From the NCBI GenBank assembly GCA_035516965.1, contig DATIZR010000037.1:1-48198 (forward strand): a stretch of 48,198 bases of DNA, written 5' to 3'. The notes beneath the pieces are model-generated. The model searched no databases and was not told where the DNA came from. It worked only from the letters and a program-made list of their open reading frames with translations. The stretch's first letter is position 1. The number at the start of each line of letters is the position of its first letter. Source of the DNA: Nitrospirota bacterium. Its GTDB lineage: Bacteria; Nitrospirota; UBA9217. Below are positions 18,179 to 27,875 of the stretch, in pieces. The position numbers and the translations under genes are program-made.

Positions 18179-19768
18179 CTATTCCGCCCGATAGCGGGCA
18201 TCGAAGCTGCGGGGGGCAGGGGTTTTTTTCACTCGATGATCGGGATTTGCGGCCGCGTGCTCCAGGATTTTAAAGACCGCTTCAACACGATCCTCGGCAT
18301 GAATGGCTTTGGCGATCTCTTCCGCAAGAAAGTCCTTATTCCGGTTCTTTCGCAGATAGGCCAGCACTTCGTTCTGAAGCGTGATGACCGTACTCGCCAT
18401 CTTCTTCCCCGCCTCCACTCCGGGCTGGTGATAGGCATTGATGTTCACGAGCGAGGCATAGAAGCCGACAGCCCTTTCGTAGAGTGCGATCAGCACGCCG
18501 ATCGACCGGGCGTCAAGCCTGTCGATCGTTATCGTGAGGGATTCGCGGCCATTCTCGTACAACGCGTCCCTGGTCCCCTGGAGATAGGCATTCAGGTAGT
18601 CCCCGCTCGTGACGCCGGGCTCCACCTCTCCTGATTTCTGACCGCGATCATGAAGCACTTCAATGAAGGTTGCAAAAAAGTTGTTCACGCCCTCCCGGAG
18701 CTGCTGCACATAGGCATGCTGGTCGGTGGATCCCTTGTTCCCGTACACGGCGATGCCCTGGTTCACGACCTTGCCGCGCGCATTCTTTTCTTTGCCGAGC
18801 GATTCCATCACCAGCTGCTGGAGATATTTCGAGAAGAGCGCCAGCCGGTCCTTATAGGGAAGAATGACCATATCCTTTTTCCCGACGCCTCCTGTTGCGT
18901 GATGCCAGGACAGGGCGAGCATTGCTGCCGGGTTGGAGGCGGTCTCTTTCCTGCGGGTAGCCTCATCGCACGAGGCAGCTCCTTCTAGTAAGCCTTCTAT
19001 GCTTATACCCTGCAGAGCGGCCGGAAGCAATCCAACTGCTGACATTACGGATGTCCTCCCACCCACCCAGTCCCACATGGGGAATATTGATAACCAGCCA
19101 TCATTTTTTGCCGTATTATAAAGTTTACTCCCCACTCCAGTGACTGCAACAGCTTGACGTTCAAATGGCAGCCCTGCTCTCCTATGCGCTGCAGCTACCT
19201 CGAGCATCCCATTCCTTGTTTCAACGGTCCCGCCGCTTTTCGATATGACGATGACCAGGGTGTCCTGCAGGTCTTTCCCTATCTCGGCCAGCACCCGGTC
19301 CATGCCGTCAGGGTCCGTGTTGTCGAGAAAAAAGGGCTTCATAGCGTCGGCCTGCGAGCCGAGCGCATCCGCGATGAACTGCGGCCCCAGGGCCGAGCCG
19401 CCGATGCCGATGCTGAGAATCTTTGTGAAGCGGGCTCCCGCCCGGGGCGCGATCTTTCCTGAATGAACGGAAGAAACAAAATTTCTGATCGCCTTACGCG
19501 TATCTTCAATCTCCCGCTTAATGTCCGTTGTTGGCGCAAGCCCGGGAGCGCGGAGCCAGTAGTGGCCGACCATGCGGTTCTCGTCCGGATTGGCTATGGC
19601 TCCGGCTTCGAGCGCATCCATTGCCTCATAGGCCTTCTGCATCTCGGGCTCCATACGGTCAAAGAAATCAGCGGCAAAATTCATCCTGCTGACATCCAGC
19701 GTCAGGCCGATGGAAGGAGCCTCACAAATATTTTTTTTATATCGTTCCCAGCGTGATGGATCATTCAT
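18179..19768 (-). CDS. pgi: glucose-6-phosphate isomerase
   Basis: The 529-residue enzyme interconverts glucose-6-phosphate and fructose-6-phosphate in the cytoplasm. It shows the phosphate-binding [17 protein letters not shown], the SIS-fold segments [18 protein letters not shown] and [20 protein letters not shown], and the family signature [18 protein letters not shown]. The terminal helix carrying the catalytic lysine is less obvious but length is normal. AAAGGA lies eight bases before the ATG. It converges with the cytochrome gene 12 bp away and ends without a clear terminator. Confidence 0.96.
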   Translation of the reverse strand: MNDPSRWERYKKNICEAPSIGLTLDVSRMNFAADFFDRMEPEMQKAYEAMDALEAGAIANPDENRMVGHYWLRAPGLAPTTDIKREIEDTRKAIRNFVSSVHSGKIAPRAGARFTKILSIGIGGSALGPQFIADALGSQADAMKPFFLDNTDPDGMDRVLAEIGKDLQDTLVIVISKSGGTVETRNGMLEVAAAHRRAGLPFERQAVAVTGVGSKLYNTAKNDGWLSIFPMWDWVGGRTSVMSAVGLLPAALQGISIEGLLEGAASCDEATRRKETASNPAAMLALSWHHATGGVGKKDMVILPYKDRLALFSKYLQQLVMESLGKEKNARGKVVNQGIAVYGNKGSTDQHAYVQQLREGVNNFFATFIEVLHDRGQKSGEVEPGVTSGDYLNAYLQGTRDALYENGRESLTITIDRLDARSIGVLIALYERAVGFYASLVNINAYHQPGVEAGKKMASTVITLQNEVLAYLRKNRNKDFLAEEIAKAIHAEDRVEAVFKILEHAAANPDHRVKKTPAPRSFDARYRAE

Positions 19769-19825
19769 TTGTTTTGTCCTTTACCTGCCTGTTCACCCGC
19801 TAACTGTCTTCAATGGATCCTGTCC

Positions 19826-20080
19826 CTATTCATGCGTTTCTTCAGTTCCATACACCTTCCTGATCCTGCGGCCAAGCTCTCTGAGCGCCTCGGAGAATGT
19901 CCTCCCCTCATCCATCAGCTCACGCACCACTTCTGCCTTGCTCAACGCGGCGATCACCTCGTCGGCCTCGTCAACGACGTTGCATTCGTTCGCTCCCTTT
20001 GAGACCTGTTGAAGGATGCAGGACTCTATCTGTTGAGCGGTGTATCGTTCAGCCAGTTTTTTTAATTCCTTGGTTTCCAT
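19826..20080 (-). CDS. small conserved-looking protein of unknown function
   Basis: An 84-residue acidic protein, not assigned to a family. It is predicted all-helical: ELKKLAERYTAQQIESCILQQVSKG, EADEVIAALSKAEVVRELMDEG and FSEALRELGRRIRKVYG. The lone cysteines at ESC and ECN could matter for redox or metal binding, but there is no clear motif. ATG 20080 is favoured although an ATG at 20110 is in frame; neither has a ribosome site. It lies 57 bp upstream of pgi on the same strand and is divergent from mnmE. Confidence 0.55.
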   Translation of the reverse strand: METKELKKLAERYTAQQIESCILQQVSKGANECNVVDEADEVIAALSKAEVVRELMDEGRTFSEALRELGRRIRKVYGTEETHE

Positions 20081-20211
20081 AAACGGTTGGTAATGGAACC
20101 ATTTTATCATAGAAGATATGGTCTGGAAAGCTCTCCCTGTTTCAGGCCGGAGCGCCCCTTCCCACTAAAAAGGGCTTCTTAGCCATTCTGCATTATGGTA
20201 ATATACGCTCC

Positions 20212-21582
20212 ATGCAGGAAACAGATACCATCTGCGCTGTTTCGACCGCTCCCGGAGAGGGAGGCATCGGCATCATCCGCATCAGCGGCACTGATGCGAT
20301 CCCGATCGCATCGGCCGTGTTCAGGCCGAGAAACGGCGCCCGGCAATTCGGCGAGCTATCGCACACCATTCATTACGGCCTGATCGCGGCCCCCGGCGGC
20401 GAGGTGGTCGATGAGGCGCTGGTCAGCGTCATGCACGCCCCGGCAACCTATACCCGGGAGGACGTGGTAGAAATCAACTGCCACGGCGGCATGGTTCCGC
20501 TCTCGCGGACGCTGACTCTGCTGATCGCCGCTGGAGCGCGGCAGGCGGAGCCCGGCGAATTCACGAAGCGTGCCTTTCTGAACGGCAGGATCGACCTAAG
20601 CCAGGCTGAAGCGGTGATGGACGTCATCAGGGCAAAGACCGACTTGGCCCATAGGGCGGCAAAGGAGCTGCTGCTGGGCGGCCTGTCGAGAGAAATCAGC
20701 GCGATCCGGAACAGGCTGATCTCGATAACGGCGATCGTCGAGGCGGCGGTTGACTTTCCCGAGGAGGACATCGAAACGGATGCCGGCCAGCCAATTGCCG
20801 AGGATGTTGCAGGAGTTATCGGGGACATTGACAGGATGCTGGCGACCGTTACCAACGGAAGGGTTCTTCGTGAAGGCTTCGCAACGGCGATCGTTGGCAG
20901 GCCGAATGTCGGAAAGTCATCTCTGTTGAACGCGCTGCTCAGGCAAGACCGGGCCATCGTGACCGAAGTTCCCGGGACCACGCGGGATATTCTCGAAGAG
21001 TATCTGAACATAGCAGGGGTGCCGCTCAGGATCCTGGACACGGCGGGAATCCGGCATTCCCGGGACGTAGTCGAACAGGAGGGCGTCCGCCGAAGCCTCG
21101 CGGCCATCGAGTACGCTGACATGGTTTTGGTCGTCCTCGACGGTTCTCAGGCTATGACCGATGAGGATCGGCGGGTGCTCAAAAGCGTGCAGGGCAAGGC
21201 TGGCCTGGCAGTGATCAACAAGGCCGATCTGCCCAGGAAGCTCGAACCGCTGGAGCGTTCGGACCATGAGGTCCTGGTATCGTGCCACACCGGGGCAGGG
21301 CTTGACGAGCTTCGAAACGCCATCTCGCAGATCGTTCGCTCCGGGACCATAGCGATCCGGGGTGAACACGCATGGGCAGTGAACCAGCGGCACAAGACGG
21401 CCCTTGAGCAATCGCGGGAGAGCCTGCAGAAGGTTCAGGAGTCGATTGCGGCCGGTCTTTCGCCCGAATTCCTCGCCCTGGACCTCCGCGCGGCGCTCGA
21501 CCAGCTGGAGATTGTCATCGGCGCAGTCTATACCGAGGACATTCTGCAGCGGATATTCAATGATTTCTGCATCGGGAAGTAA
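20212..21582 (+). CDS. mnmE: tRNA uridine-5-carboxymethylaminomethyl GTPase MnmE
   Basis: A 456-residue MnmE, the GTPase partner of MnmG in modifying wobble U34 of several tRNAs. The N-terminal formyl-THF-binding domain opens TICAVSTAPGEGGIGIIRIS and contains NCHGG and RAFLNGRIDLSQAEAVMD. The inserted G domain has GRPNVGKSSLLNAL (G1), DTAGI (G3) and INKAD (G4). The protein ends with the invariant CIGK, whose cysteine is needed for modification. There is no Shine-Dalgarno sequence and an AT-rich -10-like stretch lies seven bases before the ATG. It starts the mnmE-mnmG-rsmG-par cluster. Confidence 0.98.
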   Translation: MQETDTICAVSTAPGEGGIGIIRISGTDAIPIASAVFRPRNGARQFGELSHTIHYGLIAAPGGEVVDEALVSVMHAPATYTREDVVEINCHGGMVPLSRTLTLLIAAGARQAEPGEFTKRAFLNGRIDLSQAEAVMDVIRAKTDLAHRAAKELLLGGLSREISAIRNRLISITAIVEAAVDFPEEDIETDAGQPIAEDVAGVIGDIDRMLATVTNGRVLREGFATAIVGRPNVGKSSLLNALLRQDRAIVTEVPGTTRDILEEYLNIAGVPLRILDTAGIRHSRDVVEQEGVRRSLAAIEYADMVLVVLDGSQAMTDEDRRVLKSVQGKAGLAVINKADLPRKLEPLERSDHEVLVSCHTGAGLDELRNAISQIVRSGTIAIRGEHAWAVNQRHKTALEQSRESLQKVQESIAAGLSPEFLALDLRAALDQLEIVIGAVYTEDILQRIFNDFCIGK

Positions 21583-21779
21583 TAATGTTAATACGAATAG
21601 TTTCCCGTAAAGGCGCAGGGGACGAAAGGAGAGCGGTGAAAGCATGATCGAGGAGCAGATATCAGGATCAGAAGCAGTCACGAGACACCGCTGCAAGGCC
21701 TTTCCTGTTGGTGTTTCTCTTATTCATTCGGCCCTCCTCCGCGCCACCGCCCTGCGGTGAATACGTTTGGGGTCTCGTA

Positions 21780-23657
21780 ATGTCCTTTAACCAGAGATAC
21801 GACGTCATCGTAGTCGGCGCCGGCCATGCCGGATGCGAGGCCGCTCTCGTTTCGGCGCGCATGGGCTGTTCCACGCTCATGCTCACCATGAACCTGGACA
21901 GCATCGCGCTCATGTCCTGCAACCCGGCCATCGGCGGTCTGGCCAAGGGTCATCTCGTAAAGGAGATCGATGCCCTCGGCGGCGAGATGGCGAAGGTCAT
22001 CGACCGCACCGGCATCCAGTTCAGGATACTGAACCGGAGCAAAGGTCCTGCGGTGCGGGGGACGCGCGCCCAGGCCGACAAGCAGCGATACCGCCTCGCT
22101 CTGAAGGAGGTCGTGGAGAAACAGCCTCTTCTGGATGTGAAGCAGGGACTGGTTGAACGGGTGCTTGTCGAGGGAAAGAAGGTAATCGGCGTGGAAACGA
22201 ACATCGGCATGCAATATGCGTCCTCCGCCGTGATCATCACGACCGGTACGTTCCTGAAAGGTCTCATCCATATCGGGCTCGTGAACTATCCCTCAGGCAG
22301 GGCAGGGGAGTTTCCTTCTGTGGGCCTGTCGGACAGCCTCAGGGAGCTCGGCTTTGAGATCGGCAGGCTCAAGACGGGCACGCCTGCGAGACTGAACGGG
22401 AGAACCATCGATTTTTCGCGGATGAAACCTCAATATGGGGATGATCCGGCGCCTTTCTTTTCCATTTCTGAAAATGTGCATACTCTCCCACAATTGCCCT
22501 GTTATCTAACATATACAAACACTTTAACGCATGAAATCATCAAGAATAATCTTGATCGCTCCCCACTTTATGCCGGCGTCATAAAAGGCACCGGGCCTAG
22601 ATATTGTCCTTCCATTGAGGACAAGGTCATGAGGTTTTCCGATAGGGAGCGGCACCAGGTATTCCTCGAGCCGGAAGGGTTGGATACTGAAGAATACTAT
22701 GCCAACGGAGTATCCACGAGCCTTCCCTATGATGTGCAGATCCAGATTTACCGCTCCATTCCGGGCCTCGAAGAAGTGGAGATCATGCGGCCTGCCTATG
22801 CCATTGAATACGACTTTGCACCGCCGACTCAGATCACGCACACTCTGGAGACGAAGCGAATAGCGGGGTTGTACTTTGCCGGCCAGATCAACGGGACCTC
22901 GGGCTACGAAGAGGCGGCGGCCCAGGGCCTGATGGCGGGCATCAACGCAGCACTCAAGCTCGGGAAGCGTAAGCCCCTCGTGCTCGCGCGCTCGGAAGCA
23001 TACGTCGGCGTCCTGATCGATGACCTGGTGACCCGCGGCACCCTCGAGCCATACCGGATGTTCACCTCCCGCGCCGAGTACCGGCTCATACTCCGCGAGG
23101 ACAACGCGGACATGCGGCTCCGGCAGAAGGGGCATGATCTCGGCCTGGTCTCGCAGGAGCAACTCCGGCTTTTTCAGGACAAGCGGGATGCCGTTGAACG
23201 CGAGATTTCGAGGCTCAAAAAGACCTGGGTCAAGGCAGCGCCTGGAATCAACGCGATTCTGGGGAAAAAGGGGACGCCGGAAATCGCAGGCGAGGCGTCT
23301 CTCGACCAGCTCTTGAAACGGCCTGAGCTGTCGTATCGGGACATCGTAGCGATCAACCCTGCTCCCGATCCTCTTCCAACCGGCGCGTCGGAGCAGGTCG
23401 AGATCCAGGTGAAGTACGAGGGCTACATCCAGCGCCAGCTCCAGCAGGTGGAACGCTTCTCCTCGCTGGAACAGAAGTTCATTCCCGATGACCTGGAATA
23501 CGATGCCGTGACCGGGCTCGGCGCCGAGGTGAGGCAGAAGCTGAAGCAGGTCCGGCCCGTGTCGCTCGGCCAGGCCTCGCGCATCTCCGGCGTCACGCCC
23601 GCTGCCATCTCGCTGCTCATGGTTGCGCTTGAAAAACGGAAACGGGGAAGGGTGTAA
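21780..23657 (+). CDS. mnmG: tRNA uridine-5-carboxymethylaminomethyl modification enzyme MnmG
   Basis: The 625-residue flavoprotein acts with MnmE at tRNA U34. The N-terminal FAD-binding motif is VIVVGAGHAGCEAALVSARMG, followed by SCNPAIGGLAKGHLVKEIDALGG. The GidA signatures RGTRAQADKQRYR and LYFAGQINGTSGYEEAAAQG are intact, and a C-terminal helical tRNA/MnmE-binding domain ends EKRKRGRV. The start ATG 21780 gives MSFNQRYDVIVVGAG, the normal N-terminus; the upstream frame to 21708 is non-coding-like. It lies 197 bp after mnmE; that gap holds no gene. Confidence 0.98.
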   Translation: MSFNQRYDVIVVGAGHAGCEAALVSARMGCSTLMLTMNLDSIALMSCNPAIGGLAKGHLVKEIDALGGEMAKVIDRTGIQFRILNRSKGPAVRGTRAQADKQRYRLALKEVVEKQPLLDVKQGLVERVLVEGKKVIGVETNIGMQYASSAVIITTGTFLKGLIHIGLVNYPSGRAGEFPSVGLSDSLRELGFEIGRLKTGTPARLNGRTIDFSRMKPQYGDDPAPFFSISENVHTLPQLPCYLTYTNTLTHEIIKNNLDRSPLYAGVIKGTGPRYCPSIEDKVMRFSDRERHQVFLEPEGLDTEEYYANGVSTSLPYDVQIQIYRSIPGLEEVEIMRPAYAIEYDFAPPTQITHTLETKRIAGLYFAGQINGTSGYEEAAAQGLMAGINAALKLGKRKPLVLARSEAYVGVLIDDLVTRGTLEPYRMFTSRAEYRLILREDNADMRLRQKGHDLGLVSQEQLRLFQDKRDAVEREISRLKKTWVKAAPGINAILGKKGTPEIAGEASLDQLLKRPELSYRDIVAINPAPDPLPTGASEQVEIQVKYEGYIQRQLQQVERFSSLEQKFIPDDLEYDAVTGLGAEVRQKLKQVRPVSLGQASRISGVTPAAISLLMVALEKRKRGRV

Positions 23658-23717
23658 CTACCGCGCGTCGTCCGGCATGATACGGCTTACTGCCGGTACC
23701 TGAATCCTGGAGACAGA

Positions 23718-24362
23718 GTGACACCACGGGAATTATTGAACAGCGGGACAGCAGAACTCGGCATCCCCTTGAGCATTGAGCAGGTGAACACCCTCTTCGT
23801 GTATCTTGCCGAGCTGAAAAAATGGAACCGGAAGATCAACCTCACCTCCATCACCTCGGAGCGGGGCGTGGTGATCAAGCATCTTCTTGATTCGCTGGCC
23901 TACCTCAGGGGGTTCTTGCCGGCATCGGGGCTAAACCTTCTGGACATGGGGTCGGGCGCAGGGTTCCCTGCGGTTCCGATCAAGGTCGCCTGCCCGGAGA
24001 TCTCGATAACGCTCGTGGAGTCGGTGAAGAAAAAAGCCGCGTTCCTCAGGCATATCCTGCGGACGCTGCCCCTGGACGGGGCGGAGGTCCTGGACGTGAG
24101 GATAGGGGAAGTGCCGGCGGACTATGAAAATACGTGTGACCTGGTCACGGCCAGGGCCTTTGCGGACATGGGCTCGGCCCTTGCTGCGGGCGTCCGGTTC
24201 CTGAAGACCGGCGGCCTCATGGTACTGAGCAGGGGGCCCGGCGAGACCATCGGCGAGCAGGACCTGGTCAGGGCCGGTGTCTTTCTGGAGAACAGGATCA
24301 GCCTGAGGCTTCCGCACTCGGATTATGACCGCGCGATCTGGGTGTTTAAGAAATCGGCATAG
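23718..24362 (+). CDS. rsmG: 16S rRNA (guanine-N7) methyltransferase RsmG
   Basis: The 214-residue RsmG/GidB methylates G527 (E. coli numbering) of 16S rRNA; its loss gives low-level streptomycin resistance in other bacteria. Visible motifs are KKWNRKINLTSI, KHLLDSLAYL, the SAM loop LLDMGSGAGFPAVPIKVACP, LVESVKKKAAFLRHIL, TARAFADM and the late SRGPG. It starts with GTG at 23718 preceded by GGAG at good spacing. It follows mnmG by 60 bp in what appears to be one operon. Confidence 0.96.
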   Translation: MTPRELLNSGTAELGIPLSIEQVNTLFVYLAELKKWNRKINLTSITSERGVVIKHLLDSLAYLRGFLPASGLNLLDMGSGAGFPAVPIKVACPEISITLVESVKKKAAFLRHILRTLPLDGAEVLDVRIGEVPADYENTCDLVTARAFADMGSALAAGVRFLKTGGLMVLSRGPGETIGEQDLVRAGVFLENRISLRLPHSDYDRAIWVFKKSA

Positions 24363-24494
24363 CTTTCGTCACGGTCAGACAAACCACCAGAATTCTTCGG
24401 GAGAAGCGAATGCGGTTTATGATTCCTTGTCCCTGTTCATTCTCTTTTTTTATGAATAATTCGCTTGCAGGTGCTACTTAATTAGGGTTGGATT

Positions 24495-25559
24495 TTGACG
24501 ACTTCACCCAAGATACCGATTGAATGGCGGGCGGCGGCAGAAGAGATCGTCGCACAGGGCGGACCTGTTATGGTCATCGGGGCTCCCGGCTCCGGTAAAA
24601 CGACCTTCTGCCAGTACCTCGCGAGTCTTTCCTGCCGCAGCAGCAAAAGCGTGTCCTGGATCGATGCGGATCCCGGCCAGCCTTACGTCGGACCGCCGGC
24701 TGCCCTGTCCCTGACGTCCTTTTCCGCGGCAGCTGATCTGGTCAAGCGAAGGAGCCCCCAATACCTGAGCTTCGTAGGGAACACTTCGCCTATTGGCCAT
24801 CTGCTCGAGATGATCTCCGGCCTCCAGAAACTGCACACGCTCGCCCAGACCGTGCATCCCGGCCTTGTCCTGATAAACACCTGCGGCCTGGTGAACGGCG
24901 GAGCTGCACGGGAGCTCAAGTTCCACGAGATCGAGATGATTTCGCCTCACTATGTCGTTGCTCTCCAGAACAGTAACGAGGTCGAACACCTGCTGGCCCC
25001 CCATGCGCACCGTGCGGGCCTCCTGATCCAGCGACTCCCCGTCTCGCCGGAGGCCAAGGTATCCACCCGGGAGTCCCGGCTTGCCATGCGGGAGCAGCGC
25101 TTCAAGGAATACTTCCGAGGGGCCGATTACCAGGATATAACACTGCCTGATGTCGGCATCCATGGTCCCGGGCTCGGAACCGGCGAGCGACTCGGATTCC
25201 GGGACGTGAACCGGCTGTCGAACATCCTCCAGGGGATCGTGGTACATGCCGAGCTGTCCGCCGACCGGCTCTTTCTTATCATGGAAGGGGACTATGCCGG
25301 CGACGAGCTCTACACGGCGAAAGAGCAGTATCATGTGAGGGAGGTCATGATCCTGAAGCGCTCGGAGATCGACCACCTGCTCATCGGTCTGAATAATGAC
25401 CGGAACCTCTGCCTGGCGCTCGGCATCATCCGGGAACTTGACCTGAAAGAGCTGACCATGCGGGTCATCACGCCGCTCCGGGATATCGCAGCCGTCCGTT
25501 CGATCTCGCTCGGGTCCCTCAGGGTCAGCCCGGCCGGCGGTGAGTTGGGGCAATGGTAA
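24495..25559 (+). CDS. Clp1/Grc3-type polynucleotide 5'-kinase-like P-loop protein
   Basis: The 354-residue protein carries the nucleotide-binding core of the Clp1/Grc3/NOL9 family, which phosphorylates 5'-hydroxyl RNA or DNA ends in eukaryotes and archaea. Walker A is GAPGSGKTT (residues 29-37). The Clp1-type Walker B region is SWIDADPGQPYVGPPAALSL, followed by YLSFVGNTSPIGHLLEMISG and VLINTCGLVNGGAARELKFHEIEMI. A C-terminal beta-rich domain (residues ~225-350) ends LGSLRVSPAGGELGQW. The start is a TTG. Bacterial substrates are not established, and kinase activity is inferred from family only. It sits between rsmG and the parS-parA region. Confidence 0.8.
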   Translation: MTTSPKIPIEWRAAAEEIVAQGGPVMVIGAPGSGKTTFCQYLASLSCRSSKSVSWIDADPGQPYVGPPAALSLTSFSAAADLVKRRSPQYLSFVGNTSPIGHLLEMISGLQKLHTLAQTVHPGLVLINTCGLVNGGAARELKFHEIEMISPHYVVALQNSNEVEHLLAPHAHRAGLLIQRLPVSPEAKVSTRESRLAMREQRFKEYFRGADYQDITLPDVGIHGPGLGTGERLGFRDVNRLSNILQGIVVHAELSADRLFLIMEGDYAGDELYTAKEQYHVREVMILKRSEIDHLLIGLNNDRNLCLALGIIRELDLKELTMRVITPLRDIAAVRSISLGSLRVSPAGGELGQW

Positions 25560-25565
25560 GAGAGA

Positions 25566-25581
25566 TGTTCCACGTGGAACA
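25566..25581. promoter_or_regulatory. parS centromere site 1
   Basis: TGTTCCACGTGGAACA is a perfect 16-bp palindrome matching the bacterial chromosomal parS consensus (TGTTNCACGTGNAACA). It is the ParB nucleation site and lies about 0.6 kb upstream of parA. Confidence 0.95.
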
Positions 25582-25825
25582 CCAGCCCGAAGGGCGTCTT
25601 CTTGTCTGCCCTGGACGCGTTACACCCCGCAGCCTCGTTGCTGCTATCGACTAGGAGGGCCGAGGCGGCAGAGTCGCTCTCTATAGGTGTGTCTTCACGA
25701 GTGCGATCCTGGCATCACACCCCTGATCCACCCCCCCCCCCCGGGAAGCCAGCCATCCGTCACGGCCTCTTCAGAAGCGCCCCCGAAGGGCAAATGAGCA
25801 ACGGAGTCGCAGCTCGTCCGGGGAC

Positions 25826-25841
25826 TGTTCCACGTGGAACA
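25826..25841. promoter_or_regulatory. parS centromere site 2
   Basis: A second exact copy of TGTTCCACGTGGAACA lies 260 bp from the first, about 305 bp upstream of the parA start. Clustered sites close to parAB are usual for ParABS chromosome segregation loci. Confidence 0.95.
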
Positions 25842-25903
25842 TCGGGCACCCGGAACAGGCGCTTCCTTCCCTGAGCAGTCTGCTGATAAGCGAATGCAAA
25901 GCC

Positions 25904-25974
25904 GACATCCAGAGCGAGGTGAAGGATCTCACGTCGTTGGACGGGATCGATTCTTCATTGCGCTCAGAATGACA
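25904..25974. repeat. REP-like imperfect inverted repeat
   Basis: The left arm GACATCCAGAGCGAGGTGAA (continuing to 25930) and the right arm ending CGCTCAGAATGACA (25961-25974) form an imperfect inverted repeat of about 27 bases per arm. The right arm contains the widespread TGTCATTCTGAGCG-type repeat core on the minus strand. Such elements are dispersed in intergenic regions of many bacteria. Confidence 0.65.
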
Positions 25975-26146
25975 GGTACCTGGTTCTGGACGAGTTCACC
26001 GAACTGCGGGTAGAAGATCGACCCGACACAGATTCCCGGAGCTTCATGAGACGGTCTGTTCCCTGCAATAAGCTAAGTTTTTTCTTCCTTTTATTACTAT
26101 CCTATGGTAAAGTTACAGGGTTTTTGATCAGACGCTGGAGGCGGGT

Positions 26147-26923
26147 ATGGGCAGGGTCATCGCGATTGCCAATCAGAAGGGCGGCGTGGGCAAGACAACG
26201 ACCACGGTGAACATCGCCGCGTCCCTTGCCGCAGCGGAAAAGAAGGTTCTGCTGGTCGACTCCGACCCCCAGGGCAACTCGACGAGCGGCATGGGGATCG
26301 ACCGGAACGAAATAACCGGCAGCACCTATGACCTGTTCACTGGGAAAAAGCCCCTTCCGGAGATCAAAAAATCAACGCATTTCCCCTGGCTCGACGTGGT
26401 CCCGGCGAAGATCGACCTGGTCGGCGTCGAGGTAGAGCTCATCCAGATGATCTCTCGGGAGCGGGTGCTCAAGAGGGCGCTCGCGCCGATCAGAAACGAC
26501 TACGACTATATCCTCATCGACTGCCCGCCCTCGCTGGGACTGCTCACGATCAACGCGCTGACCGCAGCCGACAGCGTTCTCATCCCGGTCCAGACGGAGT
26601 ACTATGCGCTCGAGGGCCTGTCGGCGCTCATGAATACGATCAAACTGATCAGGCATGACCTGAATCCCGACCTTGCCATCGAGGGCGTGCTGCTTACCAT
26701 GTACGACAGCAGGAATAATCTGGCCGAACAGGTTGCCCAGGAGGTCAGGAAGCATTTCGGCAACAAGGTGTTCAGCACGGTCATCCACCGGAACGTGGCC
26801 CTGAGCGAGGCTCCCAGCCACGGCAAACCGGTGCTGCTGTACGATATCCGTTCCCGCGGAGCCCAGAGCTACCTGGAGCTGGCCAAGGAGGTTTTGACCA
26901 ATGCAAAAGCAGGCGCTCGGTAA
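26147..26923 (+). CDS. parA: ParA chromosome-partitioning ATPase
   Basis: The 258-residue ParA/Soj ATPase forms nucleoid gradients that move ParB-parS complexes. It begins [20 protein letters not shown], a deviant Walker A with the signature first lysine. [14 protein letters not shown] and [16 protein letters not shown] (Walker B) follow, then [19 protein letters not shown]. The length is that of the short chromosomal ParA without an N-terminal DNA-binding extension. GGAGG precedes the ATG by five bases. It overlaps parB by 23 bases. Confidence 0.97.
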   Translation: MGRVIAIANQKGGVGKTTTTVNIAASLAAAEKKVLLVDSDPQGNSTSGMGIDRNEITGSTYDLFTGKKPLPEIKKSTHFPWLDVVPAKIDLVGVEVELIQMISRERVLKRALAPIRNDYDYILIDCPPSLGLLTINALTAADSVLIPVQTEYYALEGLSALMNTIKLIRHDLNPDLAIEGVLLTMYDSRNNLAEQVAQEVRKHFGNKVFSTVIHRNVALSEAPSHGKPVLLYDIRSRGAQSYLELAKEVLTNAKAGAR

Positions 26924-27749
26924 AGGGCTCGGCGCGCTCATCCCGGACCTTTCCTCGCTCGACGACAAGGAGCGGAAGGCCCTCGGCATTTCCGAGATCG
27001 CGCTCGACAAGATCATTCCGAACGAGTACCAGCCGAGGAAGACCTTCGACGACGGGAAGCTGAATGAGCTCGCTGCGTCCATCAGGGAGCAGGGCGTGAT
27101 CCAGCCCGTCATCGTCCACCGGACCGCGGGCGGCAGCTACCAGCTGATTGCGGGCGAGCGGCGGTGGCGAGCGGCGCGCCTGGCGGGGCTCAAAACCGTT
27201 CCGGCGCTCGTGAAGGAAGCGACCAAGCGCGAGCTGCTCGAGATGGCGCTGATCGAGAACATCCAGCGCGAGGACCTGAACGCTCTCGAGGCCGCCGAGG
27301 CGTACAAACGTCTCCAGGACGAATTCAAGCTGACGCAGGAAGACCTGGCGAAGCGCGTCGGCAAGGAGCGATCAACAATCACGAATTTCCTCCGCCTCCT
27401 CGGCCTGCCCAGGGAAGTGAAACAGGATCTGGCAACGGGTGCACTCAGCATGGGCCATGCGAAGGCCATCCTGTCCCTCGAGCGGGTCCGCGACCAGGTG
27501 CTGGCGGCCCAGATGATCACCAAGAAGGGGTTGTCCGTCCGCGAGGCCGAGGCGCTCGCCTCGCGGCTCAAGAGCCCCCCGAAGGAAAAAAAGGCGCGCC
27601 AGAGCCATGAGCTGAAGTCAGTCGAGGAAAAGCTCAGGAAGTCGCTCGGCACCAAGGTGACCATCGCGGCGAAAGCAAAAGGCGGCAGGATCGTGATCGA
27701 ATACTATTCCAATGACGAGCTGGAGAGGATCGTGGAAAAGATCGGGTAA
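26901..27749 (+). CDS. parB: ParB parS-binding CTPase
   Basis: A 282-residue chromosomal ParB/Spo0J. It has the N-terminal ParA-interacting segment ([15 protein letters not shown]), the ParB/sulfiredoxin-like CTPase domain with the CTP-binding box [20 protein letters not shown] and [17 protein letters not shown], an HTH parS-binding domain ([23 protein letters not shown], then [10 protein letters not shown]), and a C-terminal dimerisation helix. GGAGG inside the parA tail gives good spacing to ATG 26901. Its cognate sites are the two parS copies upstream of parA. Confidence 0.97.
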   Translation: MQKQALGKGLGALIPDLSSLDDKERKALGISEIALDKIIPNEYQPRKTFDDGKLNELAASIREQGVIQPVIVHRTAGGSYQLIAGERRWRAARLAGLKTVPALVKEATKRELLEMALIENIQREDLNALEAAEAYKRLQDEFKLTQEDLAKRVGKERSTITNFLRLLGLPREVKQDLATGALSMGHAKAILSLERVRDQVLAAQMITKKGLSVREAEALASRLKSPPKEKKARQSHELKSVEEKLRKSLGTKVTIAAKAKGGRIVIEYYSNDELERIVEKIG

Positions 27750-27875
27750 CGGTGAGGGGGATTCCACCGCAGGGGACGCAGAGATCGCGGAGCTCGGAGC
27801 CGGCCATCGTCTGTCACATCATCCCAGTTGACCCTGTGGCAAAGCTTCTTAAATCGGTTTGAGGAGGATTCTTTC

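Larger units (their letters stand above)
25560..26146. other. parS-containing intergenic region upstream of parA
   Basis: This 587-base region has no convincing gene; a 90-codon open frame at 25602-25874 has no ribosome site and runs across the second parS. It contains two parS sites, a run of twelve C residues (25731-25742), a REP-like inverted repeat (25904-25974) and an AT-rich stretch just before parA. I saw no TTATNCACA-type DnaA box cluster, so origin function is not supported. Confidence 0.8.

Noticed and set aside
25602-25874. 90-codon frame in the parS region
   Set aside because: It crosses the second parS site and the C12 tract, has no ribosome site and no recognisable protein features.
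25560-26146. Chromosomal replication origin
   Set aside because: parS sites and mnmG/rsmG proximity suggested oriC, but I saw no DnaA-box cluster and no dnaA or dnaN gene in the window.
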